DNA of 64,000 nt from contig OY282460.1 of NCBI GenBank assembly GCA_958296295.1, positions 62,001 through 126,000 on the forward strand, given 5' to 3'. The notes beneath the pieces are model-generated. The model had not been told where the DNA came from and did no database searches. It saw nothing but the letters and a program-made list of their open reading frames with translations. The position numbers and the translations under genes were made by a program. The stretch comes from an uncultured Pseudomonadales bacterium. Its GTDB lineage: Bacteria > Pseudomonadota > Gammaproteobacteria > Pseudomonadales > Azotimanducaceae. Shown in pieces: positions 1 through 10,245 of the stretch. Position 1 is the first letter of the stretch; every line of letters starts with the position of its first letter.

Positions 1-549
1 TCCGGCAAAGGCGTTCCCGCGGCGCTTTTCATGATGTCCAGCCGCACGCTGCTGAAGGGCGCGGCCATCGGCCATCCGCAACCCGGCGCGGCCTTGGGGG
101 AAGTGAACACCCTGCTGGAAGAGGATAACGAGGCCGCGATGTTCGTAACGGTCTTCTACGCCGTTTACGATCCGGCAAACGGCGAACTCACCTACGCCAA
201 CGGCGGCCACAACCAGCCGCTCATCGTGCATCCGGACGGCACTGCCACCGTGTTGAAGGCGGACGGCGTGGCGCTTGGCGTGATGCCGGGCTTGGAATAC
301 GGGCAGCATGTCGCGCAACTGGAGCCCGGCGACATCGCCGTGCTGTACACCGACGGCGTGACCGAAGCCATGAACGCCGCCGACGAGGAGTTCGGCATGG
401 AGCGGTTGAAGGAGGTTTTTTCGACAACGCCGCCGGCCAGCGCCGAGGACGCGAATCGCGCCATTTTCAACGCCGTTCACGCCTTCGCCGCCGGCACGCC
501 GCAATCCGACGACATCACCTGCCTGACCTTGGCGCGCCGGAGCCGTTGA
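1..549 (+). CDS. PP2C-type (SpoIIE/RsbU) serine phosphatase, C-terminal part
   Basis: Open from the first base, so the N-terminus lies outside the window. The visible 182 residues are the core of a SpoIIE/RsbU-type protein phosphatase. They contain SGKGVPAALFM, the YANGGHNQP stretch, a Gly-Val-x-Pro segment, DIAVLYTDGVTEA with the metal-binding aspartate, and the terminal SDDITCL motif. Such enzymes dephosphorylate an anti-anti-sigma (STAS) protein in partner-switching pathways. The stop codon is one base before the GTG start of an RsbW-like kinase, which supports that role. In this family the missing N-terminus is often a receiver or sensor domain, but that cannot be seen here. No STAS antagonist lies immediately downstream. 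Confidence 0.9.
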   Translation, partial: SGKGVPAALFMMSSRTLLKGAAIGHPQPGAALGEVNTLLEEDNEAAMFVTVFYAVYDPANGELTYANGGHNQPLIVHPDGTATVLKADGVALGVMPGLEYGQHVAQLEPGDIAVLYTDGVTEAMNAADEEFGMERLKEVFSTTPPASAEDANRAIFNAVHAFAAGTPQSDDITCLTLARRSR

Positions 550-550
550 A

Positions 551-1003
551 GTGGCCACCGTGCGGCAGGAGGGCGCGGAGGAACACCCGCGGCTGGTCGT
601 GGGCATGGGCGCCAAACTCGACGAGTTGGCCGGCTTGCAGGCCGAGGTGGCCAGGTTCGGCGCCGGCAACGGCTGGCCCGCGGATTGGGAGTTCCAAGTG
701 GAGCTGGCGGTCGAGGAGCTGGTGGTCAACATCGTCAACTACGGCTTCGAGGACGCGAGCGATGGCCGCATCGAGTTGGTGCTGGATTGGTCGCCCGAAG
801 CCTTGACCATCGACATCATCGACAACGGGCGTCCCTTCGACCCCTTCAGCGAGGCGCCGCCGCCGGATTTGGAATCCGCCGTGGATGAGCGTCCCATTGG
901 CGGGTTGGGCGTGCATTTCGTCAAAACCATGATGGACGAGGCGCGCTATCGACGCGAAGACGAGAAGAACCACGTCACGCTGGTCAAACGACACGGAGAT
1001 TGA
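551..1003 (+). CDS. RsbW-like anti-sigma factor / serine kinase (HATPase_c)
   Basis: A 150-residue GHKL-fold protein. The N-box is ELAVEELVVNIVNYGF and the G1 box is IIDNGRPFDP; GGLGVHFVKTMMDE matches the G2/ATP-lid region of RsbW/SpoIIAB-type anti-sigma kinases. It would phosphorylate a STAS anti-anti-sigma factor and/or bind a sigma factor in the cytoplasm. The start is GTG, one base after the upstream phosphatase stop, so the two are almost certainly co-translated. Phosphatase and kinase are the opposing enzymes of one switch. The target STAS protein and sigma factor are not adjacent. Confidence 0.88.
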   Translation: MATVRQEGAEEHPRLVVGMGAKLDELAGLQAEVARFGAGNGWPADWEFQVELAVEELVVNIVNYGFEDASDGRIELVLDWSPEALTIDIIDNGRPFDPFSEAPPPDLESAVDERPIGGLGVHFVKTMMDEARYRREDEKNHVTLVKRHGD

Positions 1004-1007
1004 GCGG

Positions 1008-2270
1008 GTGGGGCTAAGCGGCCGTGCCGTGCGCGGCCCGTGCCAACGGCGGCGAGCGCGCGGGGCCAAGGCTTGCGCGGCCGCGTTGGCCTTTGGTTTC
1101 GGCGCCGCGACCGTCGGCGCGAGCGAGGCGGAATCCGCGCCGGAAACCACAACCGGCGTCTCCGCCGAGCGGATCCTGTTCGGCCAGTCCGCGGCGCTCA
1201 CCGGGCCCGCCGAGGAACTCGGAACCAACATGCGCCTTGGCATTCAGGCGGCGTTTCGGGAAGCCAACGTGCAGGGCGCGCTGGGACGTCGGCAGCTTGA
1301 GCTCTTCTCCTTGGACGATCGCTACGAGCCCGAAAGAGCCATCGCCAACACCCGCGAGTTGATAGACCAGAAGAAGGTGTTCGCCTTGATCGGCGCGGTG
1401 GGCACGCCGACGTCGCGCGCCGCGGTGCCGGTGGCGGCCGCCGCGCAAGTGCCCTATGTGGCGCCCTTCACCGGCGCGGCCTTTTTGCGCGACGCGCCCG
1501 GCGAAGGCGCCCACGTGATCAATCTGCGCGCCTCCTACAACGACGAGACCGAGGCGATGGTGGCGCGCCTGATAGCGGATCTGCGCATCGATCGCATCGC
1601 CGTCATGTACCAAGACGATTCGTTCGGGCGCGCCGGTCACAGCGGCGTGCTGCAAGCGCTGAGAAAACGCGGCATGACCCCGGCGGCCATCGGCGTCTAT
1701 CCGCGCAACACGACAGCGGTGAAGACGGCGCTGCTGGATGTGCGGGCGGGCAACCCCGGCGCGGTGATTCTGGTCGGCGCCTATCGTCCGGTGGCGGCGT
1801 TCATCGCTTGGGCGCGGCACATCGGATTCGATCCGGTGTTCATCACCATCTCGTTTGTCGGCAGCAACGCGTTGGCGCAAGAGCTGGGCGCCGGCGGCGC
1901 CGGTGTCTTCGTCACCCAAGTGGTGCCTTTCCCGGAATCCGCGGCCTCCGGCGCCGAGGCGCCGCCGGTGGTTTCGGCCTACGCCAAGGCCCTAAAAGCG
2001 CTTGCCCCGGACGCGAAGCCCGGCTTTGTTTCGCTGGAAGGCTACCTCGCCGGCCGCCTGGTGGTGCGCACGCTGCTGGCCTGCGGCGACGAAATCACCC
2101 GGGCGCGCTTCCTCGCCGCCGGCGCGCAGTTGGGCCGCATCGACTTGGACGGCTTCGAGCTCCGCTACGGGCCGCACGACAACCAGGGATCGGATCGGGT
2201 GTTCTTGACGATGATCGACGAGAACGGCCGCTATCGCCCCATCGAGACCTTGCGCGAGGCTATGCGATGA
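1008..2270 (+). CDS. Periplasmic ligand-binding protein (type I, LivJ-like)
   Basis: 420 residues, GTG start four bases after the kinase stop. The first 40 residues are Arg-rich and then Ala-rich, compatible with export, although the cleavage site is not clean. The mature part is a Leu/Ile/Val-binding-protein fold: ILFGQSAALTGPAEELG near residue 57, a DDRYEP segment, GAVGTPTSRA, and a second lobe with IAVMYQDDSFGRAG. No ABC permease or ATPase gene is nearby; the next gene, overlapping by four bases (ATGA), is a sensor kinase. I infer that this protein serves as the kinase's ligand receptor rather than in transport. The ligand is unknown. Confidence 0.82.
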   Translation: MGLSGRAVRGPCQRRRARGAKACAAALAFGFGAATVGASEAESAPETTTGVSAERILFGQSAALTGPAEELGTNMRLGIQAAFREANVQGALGRRQLELFSLDDRYEPERAIANTRELIDQKKVFALIGAVGTPTSRAAVPVAAAAQVPYVAPFTGAAFLRDAPGEGAHVINLRASYNDETEAMVARLIADLRIDRIAVMYQDDSFGRAGHSGVLQALRKRGMTPAAIGVYPRNTTAVKTALLDVRAGNPGAVILVGAYRPVAAFIAWARHIGFDPVFITISFVGSNALAQELGAGGAGVFVTQVVPFPESAASGAEAPPVVSAYAKALKALAPDAKPGFVSLEGYLAGRLVVRTLLACGDEITRARFLAAGAQLGRIDLDGFELRYGPHDNQGSDRVFLTMIDENGRYRPIETLREAMR

Positions 2271-4489
2271 GCCTGCGCGAAAGTGTGCAGCGGATGGCCA
2301 AGAACCGCTTCCGCATCGCCACACAGCTCTACGTCGGCCTCGGCGCGGCGGTGGCGTTCACGCTGATGGCGAGCCTGGTGGCCTTGTTCTCCTTCAACCG
2401 CGTGGGCGAAGCGCAAAGTCGCGTCAACGAAGGCAGCGTGCCGCAGATGTCGGCAGCGTTCCGCATCGCCCAGCGCGCCGGCGATCTCGTGAACGCCGCT
2501 CCCCGCATGGTGGCCGCCGCGACCCGCGACGCGCTGACCGAAACCGAGGCGAACATCCAAGAGCGGCGACGGCTGTTCGAGAAAGAGCTCGACGAGTTGC
2601 AAGGCGACGACGTCCGGCACGGGCGCATACGCGAGCACGGCCAAGCGTTGACCACCAACATCGATCAGATCGGAAAGTCCGTGGCCAAGGGCTTCGATTT
2701 GGCGGATCTGCGCACGCGCATGGCGGACGAAGTGGCGCTGCTGCAAGTGCAGCTTTCGCGGGACATTCTGCTGCCCGCCATCGACGACCAGTTCTTCTTC
2801 ACGATGACGGGCTACCGGGCCTTGAACCGGGGCGCCGCGCCGCGCGGCGAGCACATGTCCGAAGCCCAGGTGGCCCGCTATCGCCACTTGGCGGACTTGC
2901 ACAACGACGCGACGCAAGGCACCCAGCTGCTGCTCAACGCCTTCACCCTGGCCGACGCCCCGCTGCTCGAGCCGCTGCGCGACCGCTTCAACGCCACGGT
3001 CGGCCGCATCGAACGCAACCTCTCCTCGCTACACGATCTCGGAATGCGCGAAACCGTGGCGGCGCCGTTCGCCCGCCTGCGGGAGTTGGGGCTCGGCCAA
3101 CAAGGCGCCGCGCTGGGAAGGGCGCCGGAGCCGGCCGAAGCCGGGGGCTTCGCCATTCGCCGGCAGGAGCTGGCGCTGGTGCGGGATCAACAAGAGCTGT
3201 TGGTCGCCAATGGCGACCTCATCAAGCGGCTGGTCGACGACGTGGAAGGCCTGGTCGCCGCCGCCGGCGCGAGCGCCGCGGTGGCCACCCAAGCGGCCGC
3301 CCAGACCATCACCACGGGCAGCGCTCTGCTGTTGGGCTTGAACGTGGTCGCCCTGGTCGGCGCGGCGCTCATCGCGTGGCTTTTCGTCGGCCGGGTGCTG
3401 CTCCGGCGCATCGGACGTCTATCGGATCGAATGCGGGCGATGGCGGGCGGCGATTTGGAGGCCGCGGTGGACATCGGCGGGCGCGACGAAGTGGCGGACA
3501 TGGCCGCGGCGTTGGAAGTGTTCCGCCGGCACGCGTTGGAGGTGCAACGGCTCAATCTGGTGGAAAAACTGGCCGAGGAGTTGCGCGGCAAGAACGAGGA
3601 ACTCGAAAAGGCGTTCGCCGATTTGGAGCAGGCGCAGGATCAGATCGTGGCGCGGGAGAAACTCGCCGCTCTCGGCGAACTCACCGCCGGCGTCGCCCAC
3701 GAAATCAAGAATCCGCTCAACTTCGTGAAGAACTTCTCCGAGGCTTCGGAGGAGCTGCTGGACGAGCTGAAGGAAACGCTGCAGGAACTTCCCGAGACGC
3801 CCGAGAGCGAAGGACAAGACGGCGAAGATGATCCGCGCGAGCTGATCCAGGAAATCTGTCAGGACCTTGTGGACAATCTGGGCCGCATCCGCAGCCACGG
3901 CAACCGGGCGGACCGCATCGTGCGCGACATGCTCGCCATGGGCCGGGGGAGCGGACAACGCCAAGCCACGGACATCAATACCTTGCTGGACGAACACACG
4001 CGGCTCGCCTTCCACGCGGTGCGGGCGCAAGATTCGGACTTCCAATTGGACATTCAGAAAGAGCTCGATCCCAACATGGGCGAAGTGGAAGTGGTGCCCC
4101 AGGATCTTGGCCGGGTGTTTCTGAACATGGTCACCAACGCCTGCTACGCCGTGGACCAACGCCGCCGCGCCGGGCAGGACAAGGACTTTTGGCCGACGTT
4201 GAAACTGACCACCCGGCGTTTGGACGACAGGATGGAAGTCGCCATTCGCGACAACGGCACCGGCATGCCGAAGGACGTCGTGGACAAGATCTTCAACCCG
4301 TTCTTCACCACCAAGCCCACGGACCAGGGCACCGGCCTAGGGCTTTCGCTTTCCAACGACATCGTGCGCCAGCACGGCGGCGCCATCCACGTTGAGTCCC
4401 AGCCGGGCGAGTTCACGGAGATGACCGTGGAGATACCGCTCAAACCGCCGGAAGCGCCCGCCGAGGACGCGCCTCAAGAGGGCGAGTAG
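2267..4489 (+). CDS. Membrane sensor histidine kinase with HAMP domain
   Basis: 740 residues; the start is the ATG overlapping the upstream TGA. Transmembrane segment 1 is about residues 19-41 and segment 2 about 350-376, enclosing a roughly 300-residue helical periplasmic domain. HAMP (about 377-430) and a coiled coil follow. The H-box GELTAGVAHEIKNPLN carries the phosphoacceptor at about His478. N-box MVTNACYAV (about 620), G1 DNGTGMP and G2 GTGLGLSL complete the ATPase. The H-box to N-box spacing includes an acidic insertion of about 35 residues. No response regulator is visible downstream; the target may be the receiver-type N-terminus of the phosphatase upstream (inference). Confidence 0.92.
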   Translation: MSLRESVQRMAKNRFRIATQLYVGLGAAVAFTLMASLVALFSFNRVGEAQSRVNEGSVPQMSAAFRIAQRAGDLVNAAPRMVAAATRDALTETEANIQERRRLFEKELDELQGDDVRHGRIREHGQALTTNIDQIGKSVAKGFDLADLRTRMADEVALLQVQLSRDILLPAIDDQFFFTMTGYRALNRGAAPRGEHMSEAQVARYRHLADLHNDATQGTQLLLNAFTLADAPLLEPLRDRFNATVGRIERNLSSLHDLGMRETVAAPFARLRELGLGQQGAALGRAPEPAEAGGFAIRRQELALVRDQQELLVANGDLIKRLVDDVEGLVAAAGASAAVATQAAAQTITTGSALLLGLNVVALVGAALIAWLFVGRVLLRRIGRLSDRMRAMAGGDLEAAVDIGGRDEVADMAAALEVFRRHALEVQRLNLVEKLAEELRGKNEELEKAFADLEQAQDQIVAREKLAALGELTAGVAHEIKNPLNFVKNFSEASEELLDELKETLQELPETPESEGQDGEDDPRELIQEICQDLVDNLGRIRSHGNRADRIVRDMLAMGRGSGQRQATDINTLLDEHTRLAFHAVRAQDSDFQLDIQKELDPNMGEVEVVPQDLGRVFLNMVTNACYAVDQRRRAGQDKDFWPTLKLTTRRLDDRMEVAIRDNGTGMPKDVVDKIFNPFFTTKPTDQGTGLGLSLSNDIVRQHGGAIHVESQPGEFTEMTVEIPLKPPEAPAEDAPQEGE

Positions 4490-4542
4490 CTCCGCGTTGG
4501 CGCCAGGGACGGCGGCACGGACGGTGCGCCGTCCTGTGCGCG

Positions 4543-5178
4543 TCAGTCCCGCAGGTTCTCGCCGCCGTCCTCCAGCTTCGCAGGTCGCGTCCAGTACTTG
4601 TACTGGGGCGTCCACTCCGCGCCGTCCATGCCGGCCATGCCGAGCAAAGGCCACAGAGCGCAGTACAAGTCCCCGGGGCCGAACACGCAGGCGTTCTTGC
4701 GCGCGATGGCGTCTCCGTCGCGTTCATACACCACCGCGCCCGGGTAGTTCTCGGCTTCGCCGAACACGCCCTGCTCTTGGATGTAGGCGCCGCCACCGTG
4801 GGACGCCATGCGGAAGCGCCAGCCGCGCGAGCCCGCGAAGGCGCGTTGCACGTCTGGCGGGTCCTTGGAAACGAGCACCACCGCAAGCGCGTCCTCCAAG
4901 TGGGGAAGCAGGCCGTTGAAGCCGTCCGCCCAGAGCGTGCAATAGCGGCAACCTTGCCCCATGTTGTGGATGACGAGCAGCTTGTCGCGCTCGCCGAACA
5001 ACGCCCGCAAGGTCGTCTCGCCATCGGTGGTGGCGAAGGAGTAGTCCGGCACGGCCACGGCGGGGCTGGCCTTGCGCAATTCGCGCAGCTCGTCGACGAG
5101 CTTGCCGATGCGCTGTTCCATCGCGGCAATCTCGTTGCCGTGGTCTTCCGTCACGTCCGCCGTTCGCCTGGCCGGCAT
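4543..5178 (-). CDS. DUF899 family thioredoxin-like protein
   Basis: 211 residues. After a coiled N-terminal helix rich in Arg/Glu comes a thioredoxin-like fold with DKLLVIHNMGQGCRYCTLWA; the CRYC pair occupies the position of the redox or structural cysteines in DUF899 proteins. Later come VVLVSKDPP, SHGGGAYIQEQG and NYPGAVVYERDG. The family is related to AhpC/TSA-type proteins and its substrate is not established. The chosen start is 5178, giving the usual helix; an internal ATG at 5121 would shorten it by 19 residues. It lies 8 bp downstream of hppA on the same strand, so the two may be co-transcribed. Confidence 0.8.
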   Translation of the reverse strand: MPARRTADVTEDHGNEIAAMEQRIGKLVDELRELRKASPAVAVPDYSFATTDGETTLRALFGERDKLLVIHNMGQGCRYCTLWADGFNGLLPHLEDALAVVLVSKDPPDVQRAFAGSRGWRFRMASHGGGAYIQEQGVFGEAENYPGAVVYERDGDAIARKNACVFGPGDLYCALWPLLGMAGMDGAEWTPQYKYWTRPAKLEDGGENLRD

Positions 5179-5186
5179 TTGGTTGC

Positions 5187-7232
<2,046 letters not shown>

Positions 7233-7660
7233 GCGTTATCCCCCAAGTGGTGGAAGCAAGTGGCGGACGGCAACGGCTTCGCCGCTTGGTCCGGCTCAAG
7301 TTCAAGCGCGGCACTCTACCGCAACAGGCGGACAGCCGACAACCGGAACGGCCACGCCGGCAGGTGCGTCGGCGACCGTTCCGAGGCGTTCTCGAACGAT
7401 ACCAGCGCGATCGTCAAAGCCTCTTGCAGGTCTTGGCCCGGCTTTCAGCCGGCCTTGGCGTTGCCCCGCCGCGGGTCCTACAACATCTTGAAAAACCGAC
7501 AGAATCTCCCGCATCCCGTCTCTCCTTCCTTGGAAGGAAACGCCAATTCCGCCCCACCCTCCCCTCCGTCGCAATTTTTCCGCCGGGGGCCATTGACGCA
7601 AGGCAAGGATGGTATGCTGAAGCCTCACGGCCTCACCAAGCGCAAGCGGGAGAGATCCTC
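7233..7660. other. Intergenic region between divergent hppA and a secreted-protein gene
   Basis: 428 bp without a convincing gene. It holds the upstream regions of both flanking genes. The only signal I can point to is a candidate promoter for the rightward gene at 7594-7619. Open frames crossing it on either strand have no recognisable protein features. Confidence 0.6.
7594..7619 (+). promoter_or_regulatory. Candidate extended -10 promoter for the secreted-protein gene
   Basis: TTGACG at 7594-7599 and TATGCT at 7614-7619, the latter preceded by TGG to form an extended -10. The spacer is only 14 bp, shorter than optimal, so recognition would depend mainly on the extended -10. It lies about 40 bp upstream of the start codon at 7661. 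Confidence 0.35.
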
Positions 7661-8167
7661 ATGCGAATCCACAAAGCCTTCATCAGATGCGTCGTTGCGG
7701 TTGCCGCGATCTTGGTTGCGGTTGCTGCGATCTTGACGCCAGCGACCGCGGTTGCCTCAGACGAGACTGACGCAGACGCGACGCAAATTTCCCGCAACGG
7801 ACGGATCTACAACGGGGACATCTTGTACAAAGTCATCAACAACACCACCACCCCGGCCCCGGAAGGTGGCGACGCCGAAACACAGCCCGAGGGCTTGCTG
7901 ATAGTCGACTGCAACTACCAGACAAGGAACCACCGCGTCCTCAAGGACACCACGACGGACAACATTCTGTGTCTAATGCGTTTCGGCGTAACGGACCCCT
8001 TCACCTACTCCGTCTGGCTCAAGAGTGACCAAAAGCACACCGGTGAAACCGAATGGGACTGCCGACCGGGCGAGAAGAAGGAACTGACTTTCACCGGCAG
8101 CGGAACCTCCGTCACGTTCTCGTCGAACTGTACTGGCACCGCGTACGCCGACATGGACGACGACTAA
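7661..8167 (+). CDS. Small secreted protein of unknown function
   Basis: 168 residues. The ATG follows a GGGAGAG ribosome-binding site. The N-terminus is a signal peptide: basic MRIHKAFIR, a long hydrophobic core, then a candidate cleavage site after ATAVAS. The mature part is small, acidic and polar, with four cysteines (in VDCNYQ, ILCLMR, EWDCRPG, SSNCTG) that could form two disulfides, and it ends in an Asp run. It looks like a periplasmic or exported beta-rich domain, but I recognise no family. It is monocistronic; the next gene is convergent. Confidence 0.7.
   Translation: MRIHKAFIRCVVAVAAILVAVAAILTPATAVASDETDADATQISRNGRIYNGDILYKVINNTTTPAPEGGDAETQPEGLLIVDCNYQTRNHRVLKDTTTDNILCLMRFGVTDPFTYSVWLKSDQKHTGETEWDCRPGEKKELTFTGSGTSVTFSSNCTGTAYADMDDD
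7694..7735 (+). repeat. 21-bp tandem duplication inside the signal peptide
   Basis: Two adjacent 21-bp units (7694-7714 and 7715-7735) differ at one base and encode VAVAAIL twice. The repeat lengthens the hydrophobic core of the signal peptide by seven residues without a frame change, as expected for replication slippage. Confidence 0.85.
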
Positions 8168-8311
8168 GGGCGGCTTCGGCAGGCTCGTTCTAATTCGCTC
8201 GCAAGGCGGCGACGGGATTCGGGCTGCCCGGCTCAGCGGGCCGGCGCAGGCGCCGAGGGGGGCGCCTACGCCGAACGCCTCTTGGCGGCCACGCCGCGAC
8301 CCACGGGCGGG

Positions 8312-8712
8312 TCAGCGGGCCTGCTGCCAGTGCGACCGCAAGGCGCTCTCGATCTCAGGGGACAGCCCGGCCAAGTCCGCGCCGTTGTGTTCGAAGAAAT
8401 GGGCCACGGGGCGCAGGTCTGAACGCGCCGCACAAAGCACTCGACTTCCAAGTTCGGGGCGATCGCCGGCAGGGCGCGCCAAGTTTCACCGTCCGGCTCG
8501 CTTGACTGCCAGGAAAACGTTATCTCGCCATCGTCCGGCAGGCAGACGGTTGGTATCGCGATGTCGTCCGGCAACGAGCGGATCAACCTCTCCGCCACGG
8601 TCACGCTGTCAGCCGACGGGTTGCGCGCCAACTCGTCGGCCCGGGTTCCACGCCCTTGCAGCACCAGCCCACGCAAGTCGTCCAGAACCGCCTGCTTGGC
8701 CATGCACCACAT
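8312..8712 (-). pseudogene. Hypothetical protein gene broken by a -1 frameshift
   Basis: Reading from the ATG at 8712 (or 8703), the first about 95 residues look like real protein: an acidic helix, then PTVCLPDDGEITFSWQSS and LEVECFVRR. Past about 8425 that frame becomes Cys/Ser/Pro/Arg-rich noise. The frame one base away then continues naturally as LRPVAHFFEHNGADLAGLSP and ends HWQQAR with a TGA at 8312. The total of 401 nt is one short of a multiple of three, so one base is missing. The DDGEI..W core resembles small uncharacterised proteins often coded beside toxins (weak recognition). It may be a true pseudogene or a sequencing error. Confidence 0.6.
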
Positions 8713-8727
8713 CGTCGGTCGTCCGCG

Positions 8728-9786
8728 TCAGCCGCGGTTCAGCAAATCCCGCAGCCTGATCAACGAGGCGTTGGCGCGGGAGATGTAGGACGCCATCACC
8801 AGCGAATGGTTGGCGAGGAAGCCGAATCCGCCGCCGTTCAGAATCATGGGGCTCCACACTTGGGCTTGGGTGGCCTCCAGCTCGCGGATTATCTGCCGCA
8901 AGCCGACGCGGGCGTTCTTGTCGTCTAGCACGGCGGCGAAATCGTGCTGCACGGCTTTGAGCAGGTGGATGAGCGCCCACGCTTGCCCGCGCGCCTCAAA
9001 GAACACGTCGTCGATCTTGAACCAGCTGGTCTTCGTGCGCATGTCCGAGGGAACGTCGGTGGCGCGTCTGCCGGCCGGTTCGCCGATCAAGTCCAGGTTG
9101 AGCTGCCGCTTGCCGACGCTCTGGGAGAGGCGCAGCGAGATGGCGCCAAGACGGCTCTCCACTTCGTCCAGCCAGCGCGTGAGGTTGTCGGCGCGGGCGT
9201 AGAACTGCGTGCCGGGCGCTTCGGTGTCCGCCAAACGCTGGGCGTAGGCGCGCAGGCGTTCGGCGCCGCGGCGGTACTCGTCCTCGGACTCGGGGAAGAT
9301 CCAGCTGTCGTTCGGAAAGTGGAAGTGGCCCTCGGCGGCGGCCAGGTCCGCGTCCTCGGCGGACTGGCTTTGCGAGCGGCTGAGCTCGTTGCGCATCGCC
9401 CGGCTGATCACGCGCAGATGCGTGAGCACGCCGAACTCCCAGTTCGGGGTGTTGTCCAGATAGACGCCGGGCGGAAGGATGTCGTTGGAAAGGTAGCCGC
9501 CACGCTTGTTCAGCAACGTCTCGGCCAATGTGGCCACCGTCACCGCGGTCGTGTAGCCGGTCACAGGTTCCACGCCGGCCTCGCGGGCGCTTGCCGCCGC
9601 CACGGCGACCGGGTCGAAGGCGTCCGGCTCGTAGGCCCACCACCAGCCCATCGCCACCACCGTCAACGCCAGCGCGCCGACGCCGACGCCAACGGCCGCG
9701 AGCACGGGGCCGCGCTTGCCGGCCAAGCGGCTCTTCACTTCGGTGACGTAGGGGCTGCCGCGCCAGAAGCGCCAGCGCATCTTCAT
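8728..9786 (-). CDS. DUF2333 family membrane-anchored protein
   Basis: 352 residues. A cytoplasmic basic N-terminus is followed by one transmembrane helix (about residues 29-52, LAAVGVGVGALALTVVAMGW) and a mostly helical periplasmic domain. Recognisable family features are NKRGGYLSNDILPPG, DNTPNWEFGVL, SWFKIDDVFFEARG and the C-terminal WSPMILNG..GFLANHSLVMA. The family is widespread in gammaproteobacteria and has no assigned function. It lies four bases from the PCuAC gene on the same strand. Confidence 0.85.
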   Translation of the reverse strand: MKMRWRFWRGSPYVTEVKSRLAGKRGPVLAAVGVGVGALALTVVAMGWWWAYEPDAFDPVAVAAASAREAGVEPVTGYTTAVTVATLAETLLNKRGGYLSNDILPPGVYLDNTPNWEFGVLTHLRVISRAMRNELSRSQSQSAEDADLAAAEGHFHFPNDSWIFPESEDEYRRGAERLRAYAQRLADTEAPGTQFYARADNLTRWLDEVESRLGAISLRLSQSVGKRQLNLDLIGEPAGRRATDVPSDMRTKTSWFKIDDVFFEARGQAWALIHLLKAVQHDFAAVLDDKNARVGLRQIIRELEATQAQVWSPMILNGGGFGFLANHSLVMASYISRANASLIRLRDLLNRG

Positions 9787-9789
9787 GCC

Positions 9790-10245
9790 TCAAGGCTCCT
9801 TCCGGGGCTTCGCTTGCCCGCCGGCCCCGGCGCGGACGCGAAACTGGGCGGAGAGCTCGTCGCCACTGGCCAACCGCATTCGCAAGGTCAGCGCGTTCGC
9901 TTCGCCCGCCGTGTGCTCGGCGTCCACGCCGAACAGCATCAAATGCCGACCGCCGGGCGCCAAACTCGCGGTGGACTTCGCCGCCACTCGCAGCTGGCGC
10001 AGCGGCCGCATTCGCGCCATGCCGTCTTCCGTGCGCGTTTCGTGCATCTCCACCCGCACCGGCCCGGTGAAACCGACTATCGTGACGGGTTCGTCGCCGT
10101 CGTTGCGAATGTCGCAGTAGCCGGCGGTCACGGTCTGACCGGCCACCGGCGCGCGGATCCACGCGTTCTCGATCACCACCTGGCTGGTCTCGGCCCACGA
10201 ATGGGCGAAGGCCAAGGCCGCCAACAGCGCGAGGCCGGTTCGCAT
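9790..10245 (-). CDS. PCuAC-type periplasmic copper chaperone
   Basis: 151 residues with a signal peptide (MRTGLALLAALAFAHSWA). The copper-binding pattern is present: VEMHETRTEDGMARM supplies His and two Met, and PGGRHLMLFG supplies the downstream His-x-Met. Members hand Cu(I) to the CuA site of cytochrome c oxidase. The ATG shares one base with the TGA of the upstream lipoprotein gene, indicating translational coupling. Confidence 0.88.
   Translation of the reverse strand: MRTGLALLAALAFAHSWAETSQVVIENAWIRAPVAGQTVTAGYCDIRNDGDEPVTIVGFTGPVRVEMHETRTEDGMARMRPLRQLRVAAKSTASLAPGGRHLMLFGVDAEHTAGEANALTLRMRLASGDELSAQFRVRAGAGGQAKPRKEP

Noticed and set aside
1808..2266. Longer N-terminus for the histidine kinase
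   Set aside because: The upstream codons are an out-of-frame reading of the binding-protein gene; the ATG overlapping its stop gives a proper membrane-protein start.
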